DNA of 64,000 bases. Origin: Rusavskia elegans (Eukaryota; Ascomycota; Lecanoromycetes; Teloschistales; Teloschistaceae). The translations under genes and the position numbers were made by a program. The notes under the pieces were generated by a model. The model saw only the letters and a program-made list of their open reading frames with translations, had not been told where the DNA came from and did not search any database. The stretch is from positions 248,001 through 312,000 of the forward strand of contig SAUG01000064.1 in NCBI GenBank assembly GCA_011316305.1, written 5' to 3'. Shown here in pieces: positions 1 through 13,335 of this stretch; within the stretch, counting starts at the first letter, position 1; every line of letters begins with the position of its first letter.

Positions 1-1047
1 CATCTTGTCCATCCCTTCCAATGCGACAGCCGCTGTAGGACGAGGTGACCGTCTCCCCGTTCCTTCAGGCATGCTCGAGGATGTGACTGGCACCTGTGGG
101 ATCCCTGAACCAAGTAGCACAACAGATGCCAGTACATCAAGCAAGACATCTACAGCTGTAGGACCTACGGGTGCTGGTACTACAACTACATCATCCGACG
201 AAATGATGACAACCATGGGTATCGCCGCATCAGGAAAGATACGAAGGACCAACCGTCCCGAGCTCAACAAGCGTGTCGCCCACGGCAGCATCCATCAACA
301 TCAAGGCCGCACTTACAAATATCACCAAGTTGCCGCGAGAGCCTGGCGTGGAGTGCTAGTAGAGGCGTGGAATGATCAGATCCATAAAAGAGATACAAGG
401 GACCATGTATCGCATGCCAAACATGGTCAATTACTGGCTCGACATCACGCACGAGCAATCGGCCCTGTCAGAGGTAGAAACCATGATTCCGTCAAGCGCG
501 GCATCTCCACTCGGAGCCCAAGTCCACTGAACCCGAGAGCCATCTCACCCTCCAAATGCAACCTCGTACGCTCCTGCATGATCGACACTGGCGACAATGA
601 CAGCTTCGGCATCAGTGACGCCGGTCGCTGTTTGTGTCTACGAAGAAGGTGGGAAATGCGGATATGAGTATTCATCCCATTTGTGAGGCTATTCAGGTTT
701 TTGATTAAGAGGCTGGTATGTACTACTTTCCTGCTATAGGTGGTGACTGTAAATCTATGTGGGTCTGGCTGCAGTTCTTGTATCACCGGACGGAGAGCAA
801 GGATATTTGTTTTAGTATACTAACAATGATTTGCACGGTAAAGAGACTAAGTATACTGCTTATCTCCTACCTCACTCAGTATCAACGAAGGCAGCTACCA
901 AACATCTCTTGTCTGAATCAGAATATTTATATCTGTAGCACATCCACACTTCCGCCCTTCTCTTCTCTTCCTAATATTTCTCCTGGCAACATACCCACGA
1001 ACCCACCTCATTCCCTACCATCGCCAAAACACTATGCCTCCTCACCC
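1..1047. other. Left edge, no firm gene
   Basis: An open plus-strand frame runs from the edge to a stop at 667, with a Ser/Thr-rich first third. It has no ATG near its beginning and matches nothing I recognise. It could be the 3' part of a gene starting outside the window or a chance frame. From about 790 to 1047 the sequence is pyrimidine-rich and shows nothing identifiable. Confidence 0.2.
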
Positions 1048-1875
1048 CTAATTACCCTCCTCGCCCCTAAGTACCCTCCTCACCTTCTCCATCCACAAAT
1101 CACGAAAAACGCCCCTCTCGCGATCCACCGCCCCAACCGGCTCCGCACCCCCCATTGTCTCCGCAATATCTAACAGCACGGGCTTGAGCTGCGCCGGGAA
1201 AGGCGAAACGCATCGATAAAGAAACCTAATGCTTTCACTCACGCGCAGCCGTTTTAGCGGATGCAGAAGAATGGATAGCGAAAGCGGCGTAACGCCTTTC
1301 TTCCATTCCATATCGGGGGGCTCCCAGTGGGGGCCTCGACGACCACTATCCTCTTCGGCAAGGTGTTGAGGGCTATCGCAGCGAGTGCAAAGACAGGGGA
1401 GATGAACGACCACGTTTATGAGCTGCGGCTCATGGAAAGCCACCTCGTCGCAGAGCACCGCCAGCAATTTCCCCAATGTACCGCTTAATTCCTTTTGCCG
1501 CTTCAATGGATCCTCGATCTCCAAATGGTATTCGCCGTCTTTGGGGCCTTTGATCGTGATTTCCAAATTTTGCATCAGCGGTAAGAGAGATGGGGGCGGG
1601 AGACACCATAGCGGTTCGCGGAAATCGAATATGCTGGATTCGTACACGATGCGGCTTTGCCAGTAGCGGTGGATCCAGAGGAGGGGGGAGGCTTCGGTGT
1701 GGATTTGGCGGTTGGTGAGGAGGAGGTTGGTTGGGATGCTGCAGGGGAGGACTTGGGTGTGCCCGTTTTGGTAGAGGGTGTGGGCCTTTTCGGTGTCGGT
1801 GGGGGAGGCGAGGACTTCGGCGTAGACTATATTGCGGAGTTCGGGGGGGAGGGAGAAGAAGCGGAAGGGGGGCAT
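1048..1875 (-). CDS. 2EXR/F-box-like domain protein
   Basis: This single-exon gene starts at an ATG at 1875 and encodes 275 residues. Residues 4-18 read RFFSLPPELRNIVYA, the hallmark opening of the ascomycete 2EXR family, which resembles an F-box. A second family block follows near residues 50-62 (LLTNRQIHTEASP, then LLW). The rest is a helical body without recognisable catalytic residues. Proteins of this type are very numerous in filamentous ascomycetes; a role as an adaptor for protein turnover is often assumed from the F-box resemblance but is not proven. Length and architecture are normal for the family. The frame is intact and upstream sequence is non-coding, so the start is secure. The partner and pathway cannot be read from the sequence. 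Confidence 0.8.
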   Translation of the reverse strand: MPPFRFFSLPPELRNIVYAEVLASPTDTEKAHTLYQNGHTQVLPCSIPTNLLLTNRQIHTEASPLLWIHRYWQSRIVYESSIFDFREPLWCLPPPSLLPLMQNLEITIKGPKDGEYHLEIEDPLKRQKELSGTLGKLLAVLCDEVAFHEPQLINVVVHLPCLCTRCDSPQHLAEEDSGRRGPHWEPPDMEWKKGVTPLSLSILLHPLKRLRVSESIRFLYRCVSPFPAQLKPVLLDIAETMGGAEPVGAVDRERGVFRDLWMEKVRRVLRGEEGN

Positions 1876-4800
1876 GGTGGGTTGGGATTGGTTGGAGTGG
1901 AAAGGGGGAGATGGTGTGTTTTTCTGAGGTTGCGGTTGGTGTGGGTGGTTTTTGGATGTTAATCGCTTGATGGCACCGTAAAGTTGTGGAAGGGGAGTTC
2001 GTCGATCGAGATACGGTATTTAGATTCCACAATGTCTTTGTTGCCTTACTTGCGATATATAGCCAGGTCTGCTTTGTTGTCTTATAGTCGACTTCGTGGT
2101 CGGGTTCCATTGTTTCGGATTCATTGTCTCGAGTATCGGAGAAGTTAGCATCTCAACGTATGCCTAGACAAAGGATTGTTCAAGTGACAAGAAGACTGGT
2201 ACTGGCTATGGATAGGTAGCTGTTAGCGCAGATGACGGCAGGAAGAGATGAGGTCAAGATGAATGATTTGATACCAATATGTAGGAGATTTTTACTGAAA
2301 GACAACAGTACAACTGAAACCATTGTAGCATTTTCGATACCTCGTGTTACGTTAGATTGACATTTTATATCGCTGCGAAACCGAATCTTTGTTTCTAACC
2401 CCTATCTAATCTTCATTCTAACTATATTTCTCCCTTCTGTTCCGTTCTTTTCAATTCCCGCTCCGCCGCTATATTTAGCTGCTCATACTACACTCACCTC
2501 CTCAGCCGATTGGAGTGGATACGTGAAGGATAATTTTGGACGCATCCAACAATAGTACGCATGTTAATTTGACCACGAGGGCCGTTCGTTCTCAAAGAAC
2601 AAATGCAAAAACTTGGATGGCATAAGCAAATCTGCCCAAACTCAAACGCACGCTCTTCGACGCCGCTCCTTTATGTAGATCATGGCCCCAATACAAGTTT
2701 ACCAGTACCAGTGCGGCAGGCAAATATCATTTGTGATTGGTGAAGTTCTATGAGGGATGGAAATTACCGCACCATCGCTTGTGTCAGGGTCCTCAAGGTT
2801 TGGCAATGCTGACCGGGTGCCAGGATAGCCGAAAACGCTAGTAAGAGTCAATGCTCCTGTGGTAGCGTCCCTTCTTGTGTCTTTCGAGATTTATCATCTT
2901 GACATTTCCCAGAAGGATGATAGTATTCTTATCCGGGGGCTAGTACCTCTTTGTCGATATATCCGATTTTCGCCTTTCTTGCTGCTGCGCTCCTGGGTTT
3001 AGGTCAAGGTATTAACTTCGCCAACTCATCCTCTTACGATACCTGTTCTTCTGGACTCGGCTCTCTCCTTGGCTTATTGTTGGTGCTTAGTCGTTCCGGG
3101 AGGAAAGGTTTCCGGTGTCTTTTTCGTAGCCAGATTTGCCTTGTTCCATGTAATAGCCGTATTGACTCTCTTATTATCTCGACTCGCCGTAGCTTGGTTG
3201 CTTTTTTTAGGTGGACTCCCCAAGCCATCTGGCCGCTCCCAAGTCACCATCCGTATGATGTGTTGATGGCGCCACTCCCTGTTGTTCCCTAAATTCATCC
3301 TAATCGACCTGAGCATTTTCGCAGAGAAATTCAACTTTCTACCCCGCCATATCAATAGTTGGCTCTGGATTCGTAGATACCGTTCTTGTATGTTGGGTCC
3401 CAGGTGTCAAGTATATGAGAAGATAGAACCGGACTTCGTATATTGTAAGGTCTTAATCTCCTTATCTTGTTCAGGCAGTTGACACATGGTAAACCGTGGA
3501 TATTGTCATATCGGGCGAACATTTGTAACTCGTGAGGCATGACACCAAATTTGACACCCACTTGATTATTGCAGGCAGTGAGGGCAGCGATCGAAGCACA
3601 GACTATGTCACCCTCGAGGTTTGCAAGGTATCTCTCCTCTGGCTCGGTTTCGAAATCGCCAGGGACTAAGTCTTCATCCGGCAGATGCTCGTCGCTGTTG
3701 TTGGCTGATTGTCTTTGGCAATATCTTTGATACCTCAATGGACGACAAGTGCCGGGAGTACGTAGCTATCGTATATCTTTGACGTCTGCTGCATCGTGAT
3801 CTTTCAACATCAGAATAACAGAGCAAATTTCTGGGATAACCTTAAAAGCTCGTCGAATGTCGTTCATATTACCCTTGATTATACTCCGTAAATTGCCGTC
3901 CAGATCTATAAGGGGGTTACGTAGCTATCTATAAATAGTGTCATCGCTGTACTCACGCTCGACGAAGCAGTAGTCTTTGCAGAATTGGTACTGACTAGGG
4001 ACAAGCTGCCATTCTTCTGACTTTTACCGCTCATCAAACGATTCCCGCATATACCATTGCCGGATTCGTGCAAGCCTGCACAGGTCATGAGAGATCCGAT
4101 CCCTTTCCTACAGTAGGAATATTGTTTTTTATCCGCATATTTGATTTCGGCACGAGCCTGCAGTATAAAACCTTCGATAGCCTACGAGCGCGAACACTTC
4201 TTCACAGATCTCGAACTTACAGATACGCAGCCATAAGGTTGATAGGGTCCTTATAGCGCGGAATTGCGTCCTGTAACATAGCGTGGTATCCGACGAATGG
4301 TCGAAGTGAACTGCCAGGCTTTCTCCTTGTCCGCTTATGATTTTTCGTGCCCATCAGGTGCGTCCTTGAATTTTAAGACCTCCTCTTCTTTGATTGCTTA
4401 TTCACTCGGGCAGTGGCAGCGTCCACCTTCCAAGGGTGTGGTTAGTAGGAGAGGGATCTGCGCATTTGCCATCGTTGATTTTGATGATAAGATAATGAGG
4501 TAGTATGAATTGATAATGGATGATTGTAGTAGGATGGTTTAGGAAGTGCTAGATTATAAGGTACAGCTTGCATTTCCCGCCGGTAGTAGCAAGAGACTGC
4601 CACGCTTCTTGATTACATGGACAGTCTGAGCCGTGATTCGTGGGCCAGGGAGGATGGCCAGGCTTGAAGGTCGAAATCCTTCGTGCGGATTTTGTGGAGG
4701 TGTCGAAGTTTGGTGAATACGCGGTCGATTTTTCAGATGGTCTGTTTCTTCAGAACCGTCTTTTTAACTGCCTTGAGATGGGCATAGACCGAGACATGGT

Positions 4801-7800
4801 CACGTTGTCCAATGTATAGTGTACTGTTTCTTCCACCTGTGATTTATGGCTTGTTGGACTGGTGCGGAGACTCTGAAGCGTCACCATTGTTGTAATCGTA
4901 CGGAGCGACGGAGGCGTCAGTGTTGTTAATATGGTACGGCGGCTCGAAGTTAGCACATCATGTTACTTAAAAGATCTTACCATTGGTTGCAAAGTCCAAA
5001 GTCTTACTACCCCTATAATTCATACCCGAATCGATGGATCTCTTGCAAAAAAAAAGGGGGCCAGACGGGCTTTTCGCAACCGTCAAGGATAGCATTTTCC
5101 CGCTGCTGTGGCTACGCAAGCGTCTATCATATTAAGCGCCGAACTCAACATCCGTTAGTGATACGACGATATACACATGCGCTGGTGGACTATAATTGCC
5201 CGCTTCTGTTGCGCAGTAGGCTTCTTCCACTTGGTAAGTTTGAATGGAAGTGGATCCATGGCAACTTGCAAATGTAGGATACTTCAAACTCTTCCATGCA
5301 TCGAGAAGGCTATCCTAGCCCGCGCCCATATTCAAGCAAGATACGCAATTCCTCCGGTCTTTGCGTGCTGCAAACACCACTCGAGTAGGCCGAGCATCAT
5401 CTATTGGAAGACCTGGTAACGGGTTTGTATTTCTAATTTGACAGTCTGGTTGCGATAACACCAGGATAGCGTCTCCATCGTTCGATCTAGGATGGTCGTG
5501 AACAGCTGTAAAATGCCTGATGGCCCCATTGAATTAGTGAGGGTCAGGGAGGTAGGTTTCCTCCTTAGTAATAGCTGAACACGACTCTGGCTCTTCAATA
5601 TTGATTTCAAGTTTCCCGAGGACATCTGCTATTTCCACCGTCTTTTACTTATACTTTACCTTATGATTGATTGGCATTCTCATGGTGCTGGCACCATTGA
5701 TGCTGCCAAGAAACGCTAAATAGCCGTTATAGTATCCGCTGTAAGGTCCGAATTTGATTCTTCGATCAAGGTATTCGTTGACCTTCTCTATCTCTCCCTG
5801 CCTCAGTGCGACTATAATCTGATTTTAATAATTTCCAACCTTTTGCCGGCCCCGTTAAACTACTACATCATCACCGATCGCCGTGCTCTGAGGAGTGGCT
5901 ACGTCTTACTGGCCGAACCTGATCTCACTGCGGAGGAAAGGTACATCTTAAATAGGGTCCCTACGATAATATTAAGATGAGATTGTTCGAGACTGTTTGC
6001 AACTCCCCAAGCTTCAGACTTACTTCATTACATATAAGTGATCGCCAATCCTTAATCAGGAGTGACTTCCATGGCCTTAAGCGGCTTCCTATTCCTATAT
6101 AAGGCTTGGTAGAATCGATGTTAGAGCAAGGAGGACTTTGGTAGCGGTAGGTTGTATTTCGATATCAGAGAAAAAGAAAATGCCAACGATCAAGAGGCAT
6201 GAAGTGTAATGGCCCGTTATCACTCGTTGTCGATTTCGAGGAGAGGCTATAGTAAAGAAAGTGTATCGACGGTCAAGTAATCAATCTCCCAACAGCCATT
6301 ATATGTATCTTCAGGTTCTGGCTCCGAATTCCCCATTCGAGTCCTGTACTGCGTGCCTCCTTTATTGGTCTTCTGAGCAGCCATCTTAACGCCCGCCTTG
6401 TGTCGCCATGGCTTCAAGATCTCTTGAACATTCGATTACGTCGTTAAGGCTGCCCCGGGGCTAAATCTTCCCCGTGTTTGCCCTAACTGCCTCTAAGAAG
6501 GCAGAAACAATCGAAACCCTTAACACATGTACGATCCCATGTACTGATCTTCCTGCAAATAATTCTTCAGATGCCAAATCTAGGATGCCAACTGAACCTA
6601 AGATCGGTACAACACCTTTAAATGCCTTCAGGTTTCCAATCTCGTTCGCTGTTTTTAAGATTCACTGACATCGTTTGACCATTATGAACTAAGTCAATGT
6701 TCAGGTGTACCTCGGCATTAACGATGCTGCCCCAGGGGCAGCGGCGCCCCCGTCGTTATTATCGTTGACACTCGTGGCTTTAACACAGCCGGTATTGCCA
6801 GAATTGCCGACTTCTATAGGTGCAACTTTCCCCAGATACTGGGAGACACCCCGATCAATCTCGCTTTATTGAACAGCCATAACTGTTTTCTTCAAGTTCT
6901 CTGGCAGTTCTTTTTGCACGGCCGAAAGACTTTCCGCCATTTCCTTGATTAAGGCGTCGTTCTCTGCTGGCGTGTACTCGCTATTTTCTTTTGTAAAAGT
7001 CAGACTTGATCTAATTCTCGGCCTCGCGATTCTTGTCGCCGTCATGTTTTGGCGCCGCTGGGCCCGGTGCTTTCTGTCTGTATCGTATGTAACCTCCCTT
7101 CTAACCTGGATATATATACTAATAGTAAGCCGATAAGAATTCTTGCTTTTCCGATTAATCGGAGGTGAGAACAGGTAGTGATAAGAGGGGCAGCGTAGCG
7201 AAACAAGGTGGGATTGTTGGCAGGGTGAGTGGTAACAAGCATTATCTGGTGAATACAGAAAATCGAGGAAGTGGAAGGCTTGAATCGAAATTGGGCAGTC
7301 GGGGAAGATGTTGGTGGAAAGAGGGACTTGATAGTTGTTAGCCCCTCGTGCCCTGGACAGGTCCAGCGATGCTTATCCGGCTGATTGCACGTTTTCATCG
7401 TATTATTCGTAGCCGCGTCGGTAAAGAAGCCGTGCTCAATTCCGTTGATGCAATGCGCCGGTTTACCTGATTTGTCGGTGTTCGATCCGATTCCGTTATG
7501 GCAAAGATGGGCGAAGGGATGCTGGAAAGGTTTGATTTTCGCCGCTCCAGGGACCACCACGACGTCCCCGTGGCAGAGACTTCGGTATCCGTTGTCCTTC
7601 TCGTGGTGGGTTGGGACCAAGCTGCGCCCACGCCACGTGGTATACGGGCAGATGACAACAGTGAGTTCCGTCGTGAGCTCGTCTCCGAGACGATCGACCC
7701 ACTCCAGCAGCGCCGTTAAGTACCTCCAATTCTCGTCGGTCGGGTCGCCCAGGAAATACAGCAGACGCACGGGCGACACGGAAAAATAGATCAAATTCAA

Positions 7801-8937
7801 AGTTTTTATTATGCCAACCCTGCTACGAGCCGAGATCTTCTCTAAGGAAGAGGTTGCGGATTTGCCTCGTCCTGCTAGGCCTGGTGGTCAGTGTACAGCT
7901 TTGTCGGAAAGGGGCAATTTAACTGGTCAAAGTTATGCTAATGTCGACAAAGGATGTGTATGATCATAATCTCGACGAACGCGCACGAAGCGCCGAACTC
8001 GTTAGATGACAAGTAAAATATAAGAAGAACCACCAGCATCTATCACATAAAAAAAGGGACTTACCGACTGTGTTTGTGACGATCGGAGTGGGTGGTTTGA
8101 ACGACTTCATTGAACGAGTCTCGCTGTTCATTGAATGACCGCAGCCCGGCGAAACCTGCTAAACTCTCTAGCTAACGAGTTCGACGCAACAGGAACCTAG
8201 TATCGATGTATTTCTAAAGTTGCCCAGAGACTAAAGCCGATACGCAAGGGCTAATAATAACCTGACTGATCCTTGGAAGCTCGTGGTGGTTGCTTTCTCT
8301 CAGGGACTTCGGAGACAACCCCACGTTTCTTCTTGCTCAGTTGCTGGTTGGTTGCAGGACGGTAAGTTGAGAGGCTCCGAGTCGGCAAGATCCGGTGATC
8401 AAGGGGCAGAAACGAACGATGGCCCGGTCGAGGATAAGTGCTTTCGCTTCGGATGCGGAAACAAGTCTGGATATATAGTCTCTAGGGAGATAGATCGAGG
8501 GGCGCTATTCTGGCCGGATTCGTTATTATGCCGAAAAATTAGACTGCCCCGTATGGTACTAGGGCGTCCAAATCCTCCTTCGAAAGAATAGGTAGATTAA
8601 GGGTGCTAGTACACCTCGAGGTCGAAAACTCTATAGCTGATCCTTTATTACCGTTCGACTCGAGTCTTCCGAGGTTTTAAGGTGACGGCACGCAAGTACG
8701 GGTTCCCGTAGTACTCCGTGATCGGATCGGCGGCCATCAAAAGCGACGCAGCCGACGGCAGGATGGAGTGTCTCGATGATACGGCCCAGTGTACAGCCCA
8801 AGTTGAGGGGGACCGGCTGGCGGACGCCAGCCGCTGACTCAACTCATGGTGGCACTGTCTATCGACGAGGTGCAACTTGGCCAACAGGCGTGGTGTCCAC
8901 GTGGTATGTGGGCCACGCGGTCGGACCTTCGGCTGAT
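1876..8937. other. Gene-poor decayed region
   Basis: About 7 kb without a gene I can support. Two longer minus-strand frames were examined. 3352-3738 is acidic, includes PHELQMFARYD and a CVNC pair, and may be a decayed exon. 7042-7800 has 252 codons and no family resemblance. Neither has a convincing start or intron set. Stops are dense in all other frames, as expected of old mobile-element or gene relics. Confidence 0.4.
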
Positions 8938-9327
8938 TTACAATGCAGCAGTCGTAGATTTGGTCACGCAGCTCACGAGGGAGCCGCAGAAAAGGGAAGA
9001 CCTGCGGCCAACAATCAGCGTCTCCGACAGCTTGGGGCGGGAAAGCGTTTCCGATACCTCCCAGGAGTCCTCGTTGTCGGACAGGCGGACGAATTCGGTA
9101 AATAATTCTATATACTGATCGCCGTCTGAGTCGTTTGCCTTGCGACGTAGCTTGGTCCCTACAGATTTGTTCGACTTGCTGGGGCGCGGTTTTACCTTCG
9201 GATCTTAGGGCTTCCGAGCAGCCTTGTCTGAGAGCTTCTAGGCAGCCTTAGCCGCCTTCTCTTCCCGCTTGGCCTCCCTAGCTTTCTTCGCTGCTTCCAT
9301 CTCTTGCTTCTTCTCAAGCCTGTACAT
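8938..9327 (-). pseudogene. Decayed mobile-element protein tail
   Basis: A minus-strand frame of 130 codons from an ATG at 9327 stays in phase to a stop at 8938 but contains two internal stops. It opens with a highly charged Ala/Glu/Lys helix (MYRLEKKQEMEAAKKAREAK) and continues through a basic stretch into an acidic tail (NDSDGDQYIELF). The two internal stops are TAG and TAA, which would be Gln codons before a C-to-T change. Such charged C-terminal coils are common in fungal transposase proteins, so I infer a transposon relic; no catalytic domain is preserved. Confidence 0.45.
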
Positions 9328-12300
9328 AGGGTAGGCCGGCTTGATTGTTCTCGATCGACTGGGATTAATTAGAGACTACACAGAGAAGCTCTGATCCTTT
9401 CTTCCTGGGTGGGAACTTGGTTCTTGCTCCCCAAGGCGATGAACGACGGATAATGATTTCTGCATCTTCCAGCTCAGGAAAGATTCTCTCGGCAAAATCC
9501 CTTCCTTGGGAGTGTTCTGGATGCCTTGATCGGATTCTGATTCAGAGGATGGAAAAAGACGACCCCTGTCGATGGATGAGGAGGAATTGGCTTCCGATTG
9601 GCGAGCGAGCTCTGGAGGCTGCAGTACTCCGCTGAAATAACAGGGTTGTCAGTTTTCAGCTCAGGCATAAAATAGTGACAAGAACTGAAGAGAATACGAA
9701 GCAGGACAGAGAACAGGACGATCAGGGTACCTCCAGATAAACCAAAGTAATTGCTCTTACAAAATAAGCGAGTCTGAACTCCAGGCTGTCTGCCTACCTG
9801 GCCAACTAGGACCTGTCCCTCACCTATTGCTAGTACGTCTATAATCTGTAGCAAGACACAAATCACGGCCCGGATCTCAACAAATTTGTCTATATAGACT
9901 AAGTACAGCGATCGGATGAGTAAAGTATACGAATACTGATTCCGGCTAGCGTATCTTCGTTCAAGGTCTGTATCAATCTGTCCACAGGGCAATTTTGGAC
10001 GCGATCTTCCAAAAGCGTCTCATCAGAGGTGGTTTGGAATGCTTGTAACCTCAGGTAAATGCCTCCCAGGAGAATTTGGTTATTCCGAGACCAAAGACTT
10101 TGAAAGGTCTAGTACTGATACTTAGAGCCGTCAGAGAATAAAACTGGCAAATGATAGCTTCGAGAAAGCTCTATCTGATAAGACCGACTCTAATATGGTA
10201 TAATTCTCGTCTGGAAGGGAGGAAAAATCAGGCCTCAAGTTCGCAATCAAGTTGCATTCGTAATTGGTATCACAATTGTGACAAAGTTAGAACAAGCGAC
10301 AGTCGTGACTGAGATGGATTAAGTTATGACTGAAGTTTGGAGGATTGATCGGATGGAGTTTTAGAATTGCCTGCCGTGACGCTGTTTCTTACGACATTGA
10401 GGTAAAGGGACCGAACAATCGTCACAATCCTCATCGGCTTGATCATCGACGGTAGACTTCATTCAAGCAGCCATCTTAGCCTTAAATTTGAGTGGGAAAG
10501 AGTAGGCTCTGAGTCTTCCTCTTCGTCTTGAACTCCAGCTTTCCAAGGCTGAAAGCTGCTGTCGATCCACTGGTAGTTTTGATAATGGGAATCCTCATTA
10601 GTAAAATGCCAGCTTTCAAATCATTTGATAGCGAGGCCTTATAATGTACTGAATAATGAACAGTGCTTCCCATGCCTGTTAAGGTCAATGACAGCTAAGA
10701 TAAGAATGTGTAGTCCATTGCACTGCCACCAACAATGCTTGATGTAACAGACGAGTCTTTGTTCCTTTTTATATCGATAGAAGACTCTTCGCGCGCCGCT
10801 ATAACTCCCGGAAAGCGATATTCTTACCGTCAATCCCCTAAATGGTATAGCTAGGAACTTACCCCAACAAATGCGGAGAATCAGTGAGAGCTCGACGCGG
10901 GAGCAGAGGAGACAGAGGACAGAGGAGAAGTCGAAGATACTTTCCCGGAAGATCTTCGATTTGTTCCACAATTCTGTCCCCATCGTAAATTTCTGCCGCT
11001 GATGTTCTCTTTGTCGTCATCTAAACCCGATCATTGTAACCAGATTAATGGTTCGAGATGTCGAAAACAGTATAGTTGCGGAGCAGTAGCGAAATATATT
11101 CCGGCAAGGACATGCGTAGCCACCGTAAGTATATGGAGAGGCCGACGGTCTGTTCCGAATCCATTCAGGCCGAGACCCATGATATCGACCGCCTCACAAG
11201 TAGCCCTGAGATATTATAGGCTCATGGTAGAGGAATCCCTGAGATAGATAGGAGAATACACAGGTACAGGTGACTGGGCGACTTCGTACACACAGAAAAC
11301 GACTGAGATTGCCAACTTCCACCCCGAGCAGGTACTTGTCGATGCGACACCTCAGGAAAACGATGAGCTTGGGACTTAGTAATAAAATCTATGATTATAG
11401 AAGAAAATAGATTTTTGATTTTAGGCGGAATTAGATTAAAAAGATCCGCGGATACTTCAAATACCTCTTTTGTGGCTCCAAATTGAGCACTTTGTCAGCC
11501 TCCGTGAGTGTTATACCCGTGCCCATTGTTTTGAGCGTCCAATGATCATATCTCGGTTCCATTTGGGACGGGCCAGCCTCTCGCGACGTTGGTCCGGGGG
11601 TACGGCTTTCTTTTGAGAAAATCGCTCATCACTTCTTCAAAGTGTTTGCTATATGCGACGCATAGTAGATTACAGCAATCTTGTTCAAACGGTGGTTGAT
11701 AGGCATGAGGAATAAGTGGAGTACTGGATATTATCAACTGTTGAGGGTGAATGAAACTGATAGCTCTATACTGGTAGCACATCAGTGACCAAGATACTCC
11801 TTCGGTGACCAAGACACTCCTACGAGCCAGCAAAAATGGATGTAGAAAGTAGAGTTGGATAGTGTAATAATTGGAAAGAAGAAAAGACAAATATCCATCG
11901 TACGCCAGGAAACCTACTACCAGAAATTCAAAGGCTAGATAGTCATGGCACCGCAAGGGATCTGCCTCCTTGAAGCGTGTATGAGTCGCACATGAGGTGA
12001 GGTAGGTGTTGTTTGACATATCACATAGTCTCACTCGTCTTGACGTTTCCTTCAATGAATCTAGGACTTGGCGTAAGACGGGTATGAAGTCTTCTTAAAC
12101 TTGACCCGCAGACCCACCCACAATGATGATCGTCGAGGTATCAATCGCCTTAACAACCGGAAAAAAAGCAGACAACTCAGTCCTCTTTCCCAATATTTGT
12201 CCACCAGAACCATGATTGGTCACCATTGTCGGCTGGGTTTTCGCAATTGGGATTCGTGCTAGGGTCTTCGCGGGAGGCCGATTCTTTACGTAGAGTTGAC

Positions 12301-13159
12301 AGACGACCGATTAACATGGTCCTGGGCTTGCTTGACTGGCTATTTCAATTTCGTACTAATAGCCCCGTATCTTTTCAACAAGCCCCTGTCTCAGCAGATT
12401 GAATCCTACTACCGGCGTGTTTCTGCAACATTTCCAAGTGATCGAGCCTCTGTGAAGGTACCTCGTGGTAAGTATTTGTAGAAAGTGGCGAGATTTGTGG
12501 AACCTCACTTAGTGGACCAGTTTAAAGGTTGCCTTCGTAGGGTTGGACGTCCATGTAAGAGACGTGAACTACTTTAAGCAGTATAGCATGGCGGCCTACC
12601 ATTCTCCCTCATCTCCCATGCTGGTTCCAGACTCTGGCTTTTCTCCACATCTTGGGTCAAAGCGAGTCAGGGCGGTGCTATAGAGCCTGTTGGCATTTTC
12701 ATCCAGAGCTTGATATTGATAATTACTCCGAGGACGACAATCGTAGCTGGACTCCGCGTCAGGCGAAATGTCAAATTCATATAGCTCCCTCCGCTGCGCG
12801 CTGTTTTTTCAAGACGCTGATGCCGTTGGGTACTGGTTTGCGAGCTTTGAAAAAGTTATCTCGAATAGATCGGAGTACCTCGTCGTCTCGGGCGGCTTGT
12901 AGTTCATCCGTAGCTGTAGATGCTTTCCATTGCTAATATTCAAAGGATATTTTCCGGTTCACATAGTGGTCAGTTCTTTGTAAAGTTATAGCGACGACTC
13001 ACTGCCAGTAGGATAAAAGGTAGAATAGTGTGGCCAGTTCTGCGATGCCGTCTGATCTAAACACTCCAAAACTTGGCGTCCCCTTTGGCGGAATGATCTA
13101 CTTTCTGCTACATGTCGTAATCGTGTTCATCATAGATACAAGGTGTTATAGGACTTGTG
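9328..13159. other. Gene-poor decayed region
   Basis: No frame here has a credible start, family motif or intron pattern. Open frames such as 9474-9992 (-) and 11546-12055 (-) are short and of ordinary composition. I see nothing to annotate. Confidence 0.4.
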
Positions 13160-13335
13160 AGGCCGAAGTGATTCTCGCCGCCTGGAGTACGACTGCATAT
13201 TCGGTTGCTTGCAATATAGCGGCGTCTTCGATAGCTTGTAGGGTAGCAGCAACCTTCGCTGCTCGCAAGGTATTGGCGTCTTTGGCCGCTTACAAGGTAG
13301 CGGCGTCTTCGATAGCTTTAAAGGCCGCGGCGCCT
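13160..13335 (-). repeat. 27-base coding minisatellite, copy A
   Basis: About six imperfect 27-base units. Read on the minus strand each unit gives nine residues close to LQAIEDAAT, a helical repeat. Two units keep the Gln codon CAA; at least one has TAA at the same codon and another has CGA. The same unit forms a second array at 37460-37640. It appears to be the remnant of a repetitive helical protein decayed by C-to-T change. Confidence 0.65.

Noticed and set aside
7042..7800. Minus-strand frame of 252 codons
   Set aside because: No domain, unusual composition and no splice or promoter support; competing frames of similar length overlap it.
13160..13335. Minisatellite considered as a CRISPR-like array
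   Set aside because: Units are contiguous 27-mers without spacers and keep a reading frame; fungal nuclear context.
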